64,000 bases of DNA from Pedobacter chitinilyticus (GTDB taxonomy: Bacteria; Bacteroidota; Bacteroidia; Sphingobacteriales; Sphingobacteriaceae): the NCBI RefSeq assembly GCF_003313385.1, contig NZ_QMHN01000001.1:172036-236035 (forward strand), read 5' to 3'. Positions 26,959-35,637 of the stretch are shown one piece after another. A program made the position numbers and the translations under genes. Below the pieces are notes generated by a model that was not told where the DNA came from, searched no databases, and was given only the letters and a program-made list of their open reading frames with translations. Each line of letters starts with the position of its first letter. Position 1 is the first letter of the stretch.

Positions 26959-28575
26959 ATGAAACGATATGGCTATTTACTGCTGCTGCTCATCTGCTGC
27001 ACAGTACTGGAGCTGCATGCTCAAAATTTATCTAACAGAAATCTGTTTGTAGTAAGAATTGGCGATGGTAGTGCCTCACTTACCACTGCTGCAACCCCTG
27101 TTTATCTGGATGAGTACAGTACGGCTGGAACTTTAATCAGGACCATTGCAATGCCAGTCGTCAACTCGGGAATTAATAAAAAGCTAACCCTGTCTGGTAA
27201 ATATGCTTATGAAGGTTATCCAGTACTCTCTCCCGATGGGCAATCCGTTTGTTTATTTGGTTATGATGCCGCTCTTGGAACAGCCTCCATTGGCACTTCC
27301 GCAAGTAGTACGATCAATAGAACTGCAGGCATTATTTACGCTAACAATACCATCAATACTTCTACCAGTGTAACCGATGCTTTTTCAGCCGTAAATGCTC
27401 GTTGCGCGGTATTTGACGGAAATAACGGCATTTGGATGACGGGTGGAACTACGGGGGTTCGCTATGCACAAGTAGGTGCCACCACCTCTACAGCACTAAC
27501 TACCGTTACGGGGCGTGCCATCAATGTTTTCGACGGACAATTGTACATGTCTTCTACCAGTGGCGATACCAGAATAGCGACTGTTGGACCAGGCGTGTTG
27601 CCTATTACAGGACAAGCGGTGACCAATTTACCAGGTTATCCTGCAACAGGAAGCCCTTGCCAGTTTTTTTTGGCTGATGTATGCAATACCGTACCCGGTC
27701 CAGACGTGCTTTATGTGGCTGATAATACTGCGGGCGTTTTTAAATACTCGCTCGTTAATGGAACATGGGTAAGCAATGGAAAAGTAGGAATAGCCAGCGA
27801 CCAATATGTGGGAATAACAGGTAATGCCACTAATGGCAGTGTGGTGATGTATGCCACTCGTAAAAGTGGTACTGGCGACGCAGGTGGTGGCGAATTGGTG
27901 AGCATTACAGATCACAGCGGTTTAAATGGAACATTTTCGGCAACACCAGTAGTTTTAGCAACCGCTGCTGCGAATACCGTTTTCAGAGGCCTGTGTTATT
28001 CCTTTACGCCAGTTCCTCCAGATGAGGTACTGCCTATTTCATTGCAGGCATTTTCAGTGCAAAAAAGTAACCTTACCACCACAATTAACTGGTCTTCATC
28101 TTCAGAAAAAGAAAGCGCTTATTTTGAAGTACAACGGGCACAGGATGATGGACAATTTAAGGAAATTGGGAAGGTTTTAGCCCATGGTTATTCCGATAAA
28201 ACCATTCATTATAGATACGTAGATGCCAATCCGCTCAAAGGGTTAAACTATTATCGCTTAAAATCGGTAGATACTAACGGACAATTCAGCTTATCTGATA
28301 TTCGTTTTACGCAATTCGCAAATACGGCTGCTGCCACCATTCAAGCCATCTACCCCAATGATAAAGTACTGGAAATGCTCATTAGCATGCCAGAACCAGG
28401 TTTGACCACCTTAAGGATCATTGATATGAGTGGAAAAGTGGTAAGCACAGAGCAACTCAATCTAGACGCAGGCTTTACCAAGATAAAACCACGGGTTAAC
28501 CTTATTCTAGGCACCTACATTGCAAGCATAAGCACTACGCAAGGCGAGATAAGTACAAAATTTATTAAACAATAA
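26959..28575 (+). CDS. Secreted propeller-like protein, copy 3, with type IX secretion tail
   Basis: 538 residues; signal peptide about 1-21 (ending ELHAQ). It is the most divergent of the three paralogues but keeps LFVVRIGDGSASLTT, YLDEYSTAGTLIRTIAMP and NTVFRGLCYS. A fibronectin-like module (LPISLQAFSVQKSNLTTTINWS) and a type A sorting domain (TLRIIDMSGKVVS ... STKFIKQ) follow, as in copy 2. The gene ends 10 bases before the second giant toroid gene. Partner or substrate is unknown; a surface glycan-binding or enzymatic role is inferred only from the locus. Confidence 0.85.
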   Translation: MKRYGYLLLLLICCTVLELHAQNLSNRNLFVVRIGDGSASLTTAATPVYLDEYSTAGTLIRTIAMPVVNSGINKKLTLSGKYAYEGYPVLSPDGQSVCLFGYDAALGTASIGTSASSTINRTAGIIYANNTINTSTSVTDAFSAVNARCAVFDGNNGIWMTGGTTGVRYAQVGATTSTALTTVTGRAINVFDGQLYMSSTSGDTRIATVGPGVLPITGQAVTNLPGYPATGSPCQFFLADVCNTVPGPDVLYVADNTAGVFKYSLVNGTWVSNGKVGIASDQYVGITGNATNGSVVMYATRKSGTGDAGGGELVSITDHSGLNGTFSATPVVLATAAANTVFRGLCYSFTPVPPDEVLPISLQAFSVQKSNLTTTINWSSSSEKESAYFEVQRAQDDGQFKEIGKVLAHGYSDKTIHYRYVDANPLKGLNYYRLKSVDTNGQFSLSDIRFTQFANTAAATIQAIYPNDKVLEMLISMPEPGLTTLRIIDMSGKVVSTEQLNLDAGFTKIKPRVNLILGTYIASISTTQGEISTKFIKQ

Positions 28576-28585
28576 TGTTTGAGGT

Positions 28586-31500
28586 ATGAAACAACTTAAA
28601 GTATTGTTCACGGGCTTTCTTTTTTTCATCAGCTGTCTGGTTCAAATTAAAGCACAAACCACCACCAATACCTTTTTGGTAGAAGCCGAAGAGTTTCAGT
28701 TTCCCGACAGGTGGGTGAGTAGTAATGAAATTGGCGTTTCCAGCGGGGCCATTTTAAGTGTGGGGCAAACCACTACACCAAACGCCAATGCCTACACCGC
28801 GATTAGCGTTCAAACCCCTGGTACTTACGATATTTGGACCCGTTCTAGGGATTATCCCGATAATAGACCTGGTACAAGACGATTTTTGATTTACGTGAAT
28901 GAGGTGGCCATGAGCCAGGAATCTGGCATACACGGACAAGATGGCTATTACTGGGAAAAGGTGGGCACCGCTACACTCGACACTGGTGAAACGCTTTTAC
29001 GCATCAAAGACACCAGAGGTTATTTTGGACGTTGCGATGCCTTGCTATTAACCACCGTTACCTCGTTTAACCCCAACCTGCAAAGCTTAACCGCATTGCA
29101 GGCTTTCAAAATAAGTCCTAAAAAACTGGAATCAATTCCGCCCTCAGCTTTAGTGGCAGCGCCGTATCTGCCCATCACTAGCTCCGCAACCACCAATGCC
29201 GAAATGAACAACGGCAAGTTAAAATTGCAGTTTGTGACGGTGATAGATGCGGCCACTAATTTACCTCGTATCGTGAGCACCACCAGTTTGTATAATGTTG
29301 GCCAATGGACTGCCGTAAATACAGGAGTGGAATCTAACAGGATTTTTTTACTACATGAAGCTACGCCCGATGTCAACTTTATTGGGGTGAATCCCGCTTG
29401 GGAAAATGCAGCAGGAATGAGTACGTTTCAAAGCATGGGGCAAACCTTTTCGGTATTTGACCAAGCTAACGGTAAAAATCCGTTTAGTGCTGGCGAATTG
29501 CTGTTGTGCAGGGCTACAGCAGTTACCAAAATATCCGATGAGCAAATAAATGTAACCTATGCGAGCGATAGTGGGCATACCTTAACAGGAACATGGAAAT
29601 TAGCAGCAGGAGCAAATCATTTGAGTTTAACGCTTAATTATCAAGCAAGCGCAACAGGCTATTACAGTTTTGCCGTGGCGGCCTTACAGCCCGTTGCCAC
29701 AAGTGCGGTAAAAAATGTGCAGTTACCACCCATGTTTCAATACCAGCGTTTGCCCGACCAGCCGTTGATGGTTCCAAGTGCGCTTACGCCACAACCTGTA
29801 AGTATTGTTGAAACGACAGTGAACAATACGCCCTACAGTTATTTTGTGGCAGGTGCCTTATCAAACTTTCCTTTAGAATGGGCCACGGGCGAAACTTCTC
29901 CAATGGGATTTTCGCTTAAAAACGAAAGTAATCAGGTACAACCCTTAGCTTTCGGGCCCATTTTAGGTTTTGCCGATTCTAAGCTGAACTCAGGTCAGTC
30001 CATCACTCGCGAATTTATGATAGGGGCCTTGCCAAGTACTTGGGATGGTGCTTTAGAATACCTGTCCAATAAGGTTTACGAGGTTAAAGATTACCGCAAA
30101 CAAGGCACGATCTCCTTAACCAATGCGGCCTTAAATATGGTAGACCTGATTAAAAACGACAACGCATCAGGTTGGGATACCACCATGAAAGGATTTTACG
30201 ACATTGAACAAAACCCTGTCATTGCGCCAGTGGTGGTCAATACTTCACCCTTAGCGTTGCTTTCGGCGGCCGTACTTGGACAAGACGAAGATCTGTACCT
30301 GAAAAGAGCCCTCCCCGCTATTGAATACACCCTCTCACGACGAGGCTACAGGTGGTCTAACAAGCTTGGAACTTTGTACACGCCTACCGAAAGCTCACTC
30401 AAATTAAGTCCATATAGTAAGGAATTTAATGTGGCCTATTTTGAAGGATTGGATAAATTGACCAAAGGCGCTAACCCTTGGTTGGTGGACTTGGCATTGC
30501 CTAATGGTGAACTGCGGACCACCACGAATAGTTGGACAGAAAAATTGGCGGCTTACCGAATGACCCAAAGCGCATCGTGGTTAAGTGATGCCATTCGAGG
30601 TGCGGATTTGTTTCTCACCAACGATGTATATGGGACCAAGACCACTGCACTGGATGAACACGGTTTTTATAATACCTCGTTTTATCCTAACTGGTGGGAT
30701 TTGATGGATATCTACGAACTCACAAAGTACAGCCGTTACCTGACAGCGGCAGAGAAATCAGCCTTTTATACCATTGCGGGGATCAGGTCTTATCCTAAAG
30801 TAACCACCAATCAGCAAACCATTCATCCAGGCAATAACTACAGTGGAACCACCACTATCTGGTGGAAAGGTAACCAACAATTTCGTTTGGGCTACCCTCG
30901 TGTGGCTGGCGATGTGCAAGAAAAACAGGTTCCTGAAGACCTCGTTTCTCCCGTAGGTTTAGGCTTCGAACAACCGGTGACGCTTTTCTTTCCTAAAGCT
31001 CAAATTCTACATGTTTACATGTCTAACTGGGCACCTAATTTACTTCGCATCTTCCAACACAATAACCGAGATATTTTTGAAACCTATGCCCGTAACTCTA
31101 TTATTGGCCGTTTCGCCAACTACCCAGGTTATTATGCAAGGGGTTTTACCGATGTGCCTTTAAAAGCAGATTATCCATACGTAGGTCCTGATGTGACTTC
31201 TATTTATTACCATCATATTCCTTCTCAATTGGCTTTTTCAGTTGATTTTTTAGTCACTGAAGCCATGCAACGTTCACAGGGAAATATCAATTTTCCATAC
31301 AGCAGGCAAGAAGGATTTGTTTGGTTCAATAATCGGATTTTTGGAGGCGGAAAGGGAAAAATCTATACGGATAAAGAAGCTACACTACTATTTAAGAAAG
31401 ATTTGGTTCAATCAAGTAACCCCGATGTGAATTACCTTGCAGCCATTTCCGAAAACAAATTTTGGGTCATCGCCTTAAACGAATCTCCGAACCCCGCTGC

Positions 31501-31996
31501 GGTGAGTTTAACCCTTACAGATAGCGTAAAAGTGGCGTCTAATTCGTCAAGTGAGCTCTATACCAATGATAATTGTACACCCACTGCTACGGTAATGAAT
31601 GGTCGTACCACTCAGCTTACTTTAGGTGCAAAAAGTGTTTCGGCGCTTTCATTTCCATTAAGCACCCCATTTAAGGAAGCCAAGGCTCCTAAGTTGCCAC
31701 AGGGCATGTACACCACTACGGTAGATAGTAATTGGGGCACTTTTTATGTGTTCAGGATAAGGTCTCCATTTGGTTGGGATTCTATTTACGCTTATTTGGA
31801 TACCCCGCCATTGGAAAATGCAGAAGCTAATCTGACCAGTAATCTTGATTCGGCTACCCTGCAACGAGTGGCTTATCCCTATGAGTGGTCCTTGAAAAAA
31901 ATCCCTTATGGCCAACAAGTGGTGCTCAATTTACAATTAACACTGAATGGGGCAAATAAGAACCTGTCTGTAACGGTAAACGGCACCAGTAATTAG
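28586..31996 (+). CDS. Very large exported toroid-type protein with N-terminal CBM-like domain (paralogue 2)
   Basis: 1136 residues, collinear along its whole length with the 15971 protein: signal peptide (about 1-24), CBM-like domain (FLVEAEEFQFPDRWV, WTRSRDYPDNRPGTRRFLIY, CDALLLTT), beta-rich middle, toroid-like helices, C-terminal sandwich (FYVFRIRSPFGWDSIYAYLD). Shared blocks include NLYPNWWDLMDIYE-like FYPNWWDLMDIYE, YARNSIIGRF and SIYYHHIPSQLAF. Divergence between the two suggests different linkages or steps on the same glycan. Family not recognised; an enzyme role is inferred. Confidence 0.78.
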   Translation: MKQLKVLFTGFLFFISCLVQIKAQTTTNTFLVEAEEFQFPDRWVSSNEIGVSSGAILSVGQTTTPNANAYTAISVQTPGTYDIWTRSRDYPDNRPGTRRFLIYVNEVAMSQESGIHGQDGYYWEKVGTATLDTGETLLRIKDTRGYFGRCDALLLTTVTSFNPNLQSLTALQAFKISPKKLESIPPSALVAAPYLPITSSATTNAEMNNGKLKLQFVTVIDAATNLPRIVSTTSLYNVGQWTAVNTGVESNRIFLLHEATPDVNFIGVNPAWENAAGMSTFQSMGQTFSVFDQANGKNPFSAGELLLCRATAVTKISDEQINVTYASDSGHTLTGTWKLAAGANHLSLTLNYQASATGYYSFAVAALQPVATSAVKNVQLPPMFQYQRLPDQPLMVPSALTPQPVSIVETTVNNTPYSYFVAGALSNFPLEWATGETSPMGFSLKNESNQVQPLAFGPILGFADSKLNSGQSITREFMIGALPSTWDGALEYLSNKVYEVKDYRKQGTISLTNAALNMVDLIKNDNASGWDTTMKGFYDIEQNPVIAPVVVNTSPLALLSAAVLGQDEDLYLKRALPAIEYTLSRRGYRWSNKLGTLYTPTESSLKLSPYSKEFNVAYFEGLDKLTKGANPWLVDLALPNGELRTTTNSWTEKLAAYRMTQSASWLSDAIRGADLFLTNDVYGTKTTALDEHGFYNTSFYPNWWDLMDIYELTKYSRYLTAAEKSAFYTIAGIRSYPKVTTNQQTIHPGNNYSGTTTIWWKGNQQFRLGYPRVAGDVQEKQVPEDLVSPVGLGFEQPVTLFFPKAQILHVYMSNWAPNLLRIFQHNNRDIFETYARNSIIGRFANYPGYYARGFTDVPLKADYPYVGPDVTSIYYHHIPSQLAFSVDFLVTEAMQRSQGNINFPYSRQEGFVWFNNRIFGGGKGKIYTDKEATLLFKKDLVQSSNPDVNYLAAISENKFWVIALNESPNPAAVSLTLTDSVKVASNSSSELYTNDNCTPTATVMNGRTTQLTLGAKSVSALSFPLSTPFKEAKAPKLPQGMYTTTVDSNWGTFYVFRIRSPFGWDSIYAYLDTPPLENAEANLTSNLDSATLQRVAYPYEWSLKKIPYGQQVVLNLQLTLNGANKNLSVTVNGTSN

Positions 31997-32051
31997 CCGC
32001 CATTTTATACGGATAATTTTCGGGTGAGGGTAAATTTATAAGATTTATTAA

Positions 32052-32080
32052 TATATTTACAGACCAAACCAAACCATACT
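32052..32080 (+). promoter_or_regulatory. Weak promoter element and pentamer operator before the FAD oxidoreductase
   Basis: AGACC-AAACC-AAACC-ATACT followed by AG occupies 32061-32080 and fits the pentamer pattern. The element just upstream, TATATTTA at 32052-32059, is a degenerate -7 box, and no clear -33 box was found, so the promoter call is weak while the repeat is clear. Confidence 0.5.
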
Positions 32081-32116
32081 AGATTTATAATAACCAAGAT
32101 AACCGAGTATTTTAAT

Positions 32117-34393
32117 ATGATCATATCAGAGGCAACACATTCCCGTAATTTAAAATCTAATCAATTAACCACAGATTTTGCAGTGATTGGCGGTGGACTG
32201 GCAGGGGTTTGTACTGCCATTACAGCTGCACGTAAAGGTGTAAAAGTAGTTTTAGTACAAGATAGACCCGTTTTAGGTGGTAACTCATCCAGCGAAGTTC
32301 GTTTATGGATTTTGGGTGCAACCTCTCACATGGGTAACAATAACCGTTGGAGTAGAGAAGGTGGTGTTATCGACGAAATTTTAGTAGAAAATACCTATAA
32401 AAACAAAGAAGGAAATGCCTTAATATTTGATGCCATCCTATTAGATAAGATATTGGCCGAGCCCAATATCACGCTTTTGTTAAACACCGCAGTTCATGAA
32501 GTACATAAATCTGACCCAGAAAAAATTTCATCAGTAAAAGCTTTTTGCAGTCAGAATTCTACCGAATACCATATCCATGCTCCTTTGTTTTGTGACGCCT
32601 CTGGAGATGGAATTGTTGGCTTTTTAGCAGGTGCTGCTTTTAGAATGGGGGCCGAAAGTACGGAAGAGTTTGGTGAAAAATTTGCACCATCCAAAGAGTA
32701 CGGCGAATTGCTTGGCCACAGTTTGTATTTCTACACCAAAGACACGGGCAAACCTGTAAAATTTACTGTGCCTAATTTTGCTTTGCAAGACATCACTACA
32801 GAAATTCCACGCTTTAGAAACTTTAACACCAAAGAGTACGGTTGTAAGCTATGGTGGTTAGAATATGGTGGAAGATTGGATACGGTACATGATACCGAAA
32901 AAATTAAAATGGAGCTGTGGAAAGTCGTTTACGGTGCTTGGAATTACATTAAAAATTCGGGCAATTTCCCAGAAGCGGAAACCATGACCTTAGAATGGGT
33001 AGGAACCATTCCTGGTAAAAGAGAAAGCCGCCGTTTTGAAGGCGATTACATGTTGCGCCAACAAGATATCATCGAACAAAACACTCATGATGATGCTGTT
33101 GCATTTGGCGGATGGTCCATAGACCTTCATCCAGCGGATGGTGTATTCAGTGAAAAACCTGGTTGCAACCAATGGCACAGTAAAGGGATTTATCAAATTC
33201 CTTACCGTTGCTTATATAGCAAAAACATCAAAAACCTTTTCCTTACAGGACGTATTATTAGTGCTACCCACGTGGCATTTGCTTCGACGAGGGTAATGGC
33301 AACCGCGGCACACGTGGGCCAAGCGGTGGGTATGGCTGCTTTTATAGCAAAGGAGAATAGTGTAAATCCAGCGGAAATCATTCATCAAAATCTGATTGGT
33401 CGATTGCAAGATGAATTGCTGAAAAGTGGTCAGCATATTCCTGGCTATGCATTAAATGACCAGCAAGATTTGGTACAAACAGCCAAGCTAACAGTATCAA
33501 GTGAATATGTATTAGACGAGTTGCCATCGGAATTATTGAAAAGCCTAGAAATTGCTACTGCACAAATGTTGCCGTTAAACGAAGGTAAAGTGCCGCAAGT
33601 GATTTTTCATGCAGAGGCTGATGAAGCAACCGAGTTAGAAGTTGAACTTCGAATCAGTGGAAAATCGGCAAACTATACACCTGATGTTATTCTTGAAAAA
33701 CAAACCTTGGCGATACAACCTGGTCGCAATTGTTTGCATGTAGATTTTTCTGCCCAGCTTACCGAAACGGCGTATGCGTTTATCGTTTTCCATAAAAATC
33801 CGAAAGTAAAACTACACCTTACCCAACAACGGGTTACAGGAGTGATTTCTGTATTTAATTCGGTAAATAAAGCGGTGTCTAATTTTGGGAAGCAAGTTCC
33901 AACGGAAGACATTGGTGTAGATGAATTTGAGTTTTGGTGCCCTCAACGCAGGCCAGAAGGACATAACGTAGCTTTTAAATTGAATCCATCCTTAAACAAA
34001 TTTGGAAAAGAGAACATTAAAAGCGGTGTTTACAGGCCTGTTAACGAGCCAAATGCATGGGTGGCTGCAAAAGAAGACAAAGCGCCTAGCCTTCAAATAG
34101 CATGGGATGAGGTACAGACCATTCAAAAGATAGAACTGTTTTTTGATACCGATTACGACCACCCAATGGAAAGTGTTTTAATGGGCCACCCAGAAGACGT
34201 AATGCCTTTCTGTGTACGTAATTACACCATTAAAGATGATTTGGATAATGTTGTTTTTGAAAAGTCGGGTAATTACCAAACCATTAATACCATTGTTTTA
34301 GACAAAGCTATTAGTACGAAACACTTGACGGTAACACTAGAACATCCATCAGAAAATGTCCCAGCAGCTTTGTTTGGGGTAAGGTGTTACTAG
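32117..34393 (+). CDS. Cytosolic FAD-dependent oxidoreductase (FAD_oxidored family)
   Basis: 758 residues with no signal peptide. The N-terminal Rossmann motif FAVIGGGLAGVCTA, the following VVLVQDRPVLGGNSSSEVRLW, the mid-protein CDASGDG and the late LTGRIISATHVAFASTRVMAT are typical of FAD_oxidored proteins, which oxidise unknown substrates. The last 240 residues look like a beta-sandwich addition. Under the pentamer operator at the end of the locus, it probably acts on the imported sugar. The substrate and electron acceptor cannot be told from sequence. Confidence 0.85.
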   Translation: MIISEATHSRNLKSNQLTTDFAVIGGGLAGVCTAITAARKGVKVVLVQDRPVLGGNSSSEVRLWILGATSHMGNNNRWSREGGVIDEILVENTYKNKEGNALIFDAILLDKILAEPNITLLLNTAVHEVHKSDPEKISSVKAFCSQNSTEYHIHAPLFCDASGDGIVGFLAGAAFRMGAESTEEFGEKFAPSKEYGELLGHSLYFYTKDTGKPVKFTVPNFALQDITTEIPRFRNFNTKEYGCKLWWLEYGGRLDTVHDTEKIKMELWKVVYGAWNYIKNSGNFPEAETMTLEWVGTIPGKRESRRFEGDYMLRQQDIIEQNTHDDAVAFGGWSIDLHPADGVFSEKPGCNQWHSKGIYQIPYRCLYSKNIKNLFLTGRIISATHVAFASTRVMATAAHVGQAVGMAAFIAKENSVNPAEIIHQNLIGRLQDELLKSGQHIPGYALNDQQDLVQTAKLTVSSEYVLDELPSELLKSLEIATAQMLPLNEGKVPQVIFHAEADEATELEVELRISGKSANYTPDVILEKQTLAIQPGRNCLHVDFSAQLTETAYAFIVFHKNPKVKLHLTQQRVTGVISVFNSVNKAVSNFGKQVPTEDIGVDEFEFWCPQRRPEGHNVAFKLNPSLNKFGKENIKSGVYRPVNEPNAWVAAKEDKAPSLQIAWDEVQTIQKIELFFDTDYDHPMESVLMGHPEDVMPFCVRNYTIKDDLDNVVFEKSGNYQTINTIVLDKAISTKHLTVTLEHPSENVPAALFGVRCY

Positions 34394-34419
34394 ATTAAAC
34401 CTGCTGAAAATGTAGGGAT

Positions 34420-34463
34420 AAATCCTACTTCAAGTAATTTATGTTTCGCTTGAAGTAGGATTT
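34420..34463. terminator. Bidirectional terminator between the FAD oxidoreductase and galK
   Basis: Perfect 15-bp arms (AAATCCTACTTCAAG, 34420-34434, and its complement, 34449-34463) around a 14-base loop, with A/T runs on both sides. It sits between two convergent genes and should serve both. Confidence 0.88.
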
Positions 34464-34485
34464 TAACTTTTAATAAGAATTGAAA

Positions 34486-35637
34486 TTACTCCACTACTTG
34501 CGAACCATTTCCAGTTTCTACCACATAAGTGCTCAAGTTTAAGCCAAACTGCTTGTCGTAAAGCTGTGTAAGTTTAGCGGTCAACTCATCAATGGCTTCA
34601 TCCTTTACAATGTTGATGGTACAACCTCCAAATCCGCCACCCATCATCCTGGCACCCAATACTTCGGCTACCTCTTTCACCTGTTCTACCAGAAAATCTA
34701 ATTCCTTACAACTCACTTCATAAGCTTTGTTTAATCCCTCGTGAGTTTCAAACATCAATTTACCTAACTCGGCTAATCTGCCATCTTTTAAGGCTGCGGC
34801 AGCTTTTTTTACTCGTGCTATTTCTGCTACTACATAGCTACATTTGGTGTATACCTCTGCATCTTTAGGCAATACGTATTCCGATAGCATTTCTGGACTG
34901 ACATCCCTTAGATACTCAACTTCGGGATGCTGTGCTTTAACCCAAGCTACACCCTGTTCACATTGTTCTCTTCTCTTATTATAAGCCGATTCGCTTAAGG
35001 AATGCTTTACATTGGTGTTAAACAATACCAATTTGTAGCCTTCTAATTTTAAAGGGATATATTCATGCTCCAGCGATTCGCAATCCAACATCATGGCGTA
35101 ATCTTTTTGACCAAATACCGAGGCAAATTGGTCCATGATCCCACAGTTTACACCTGCAAACTCGTGTTCTGCTTTTTGAGCAATGAGCGCCAAATCCATT
35201 TTTGGAATAGTAAGTTGATGGAGTTCGCTTAAGGCAAAAGCGGTGGCGCATTCAATAGCTGCTGAGGACGATAAACCCGCACCTAATGGCACATCACCAT
35301 AAATGTAAAGGTTGAAGCCCGAAAGTTCAAAGCCTCGTTTCAATAAGCCATGAACCACCCCAAGGATATAATTGGCCCAAGCTTTTTCGCTTTTGCTGAC
35401 TGCGCTAATGTTGCCAATATATTTTTCCTCGTAGCTTTCAGCGTACAATTGGATCTGTTCATCATCTCGTTTAGAAATGGCTACATACACCGCTTTGTTA
35501 ATGGCGGCAGGCATCACCAATCCACCATTGTAATCGGTATGCTCGCCAATGATATTGATACGGCCAGGCGATTTAACGAGTATAGGCTCCGCATCGAAAA
35601 TTTTTCTGAAGGCGTCTTTAAGAGATTGGGGATTCAT
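34486..35637 (-). CDS. galK: Galactokinase
   Basis: 383 residues, GHMP kinase family. Phosphorylates galactose to galactose-1-phosphate in the Leloir pathway. The signature GRINIIGEHTDYNGG lies at 25-39, the ATP-binding PLGAGLSSSAAIE near 115-130, and the C-terminal MMGGGFGGCTI motif is intact. Its start overlaps the 3' end of galT by 20 bases, so the two are co-translated. Sits convergent with the glycan locus, which hints at, but does not prove, a galactose-containing substrate. Confidence 0.97.
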   Translation of the reverse strand: MNPQSLKDAFRKIFDAEPILVKSPGRINIIGEHTDYNGGLVMPAAINKAVYVAISKRDDEQIQLYAESYEEKYIGNISAVSKSEKAWANYILGVVHGLLKRGFELSGFNLYIYGDVPLGAGLSSSAAIECATAFALSELHQLTIPKMDLALIAQKAEHEFAGVNCGIMDQFASVFGQKDYAMMLDCESLEHEYIPLKLEGYKLVLFNTNVKHSLSESAYNKRREQCEQGVAWVKAQHPEVEYLRDVSPEMLSEYVLPKDAEVYTKCSYVVAEIARVKKAAAALKDGRLAELGKLMFETHEGLNKAYEVSCKELDFLVEQVKEVAEVLGARMMGGGFGGCTINIVKDEAIDELTAKLTQLYDKQFGLNLSTYVVETGNGSQVVE

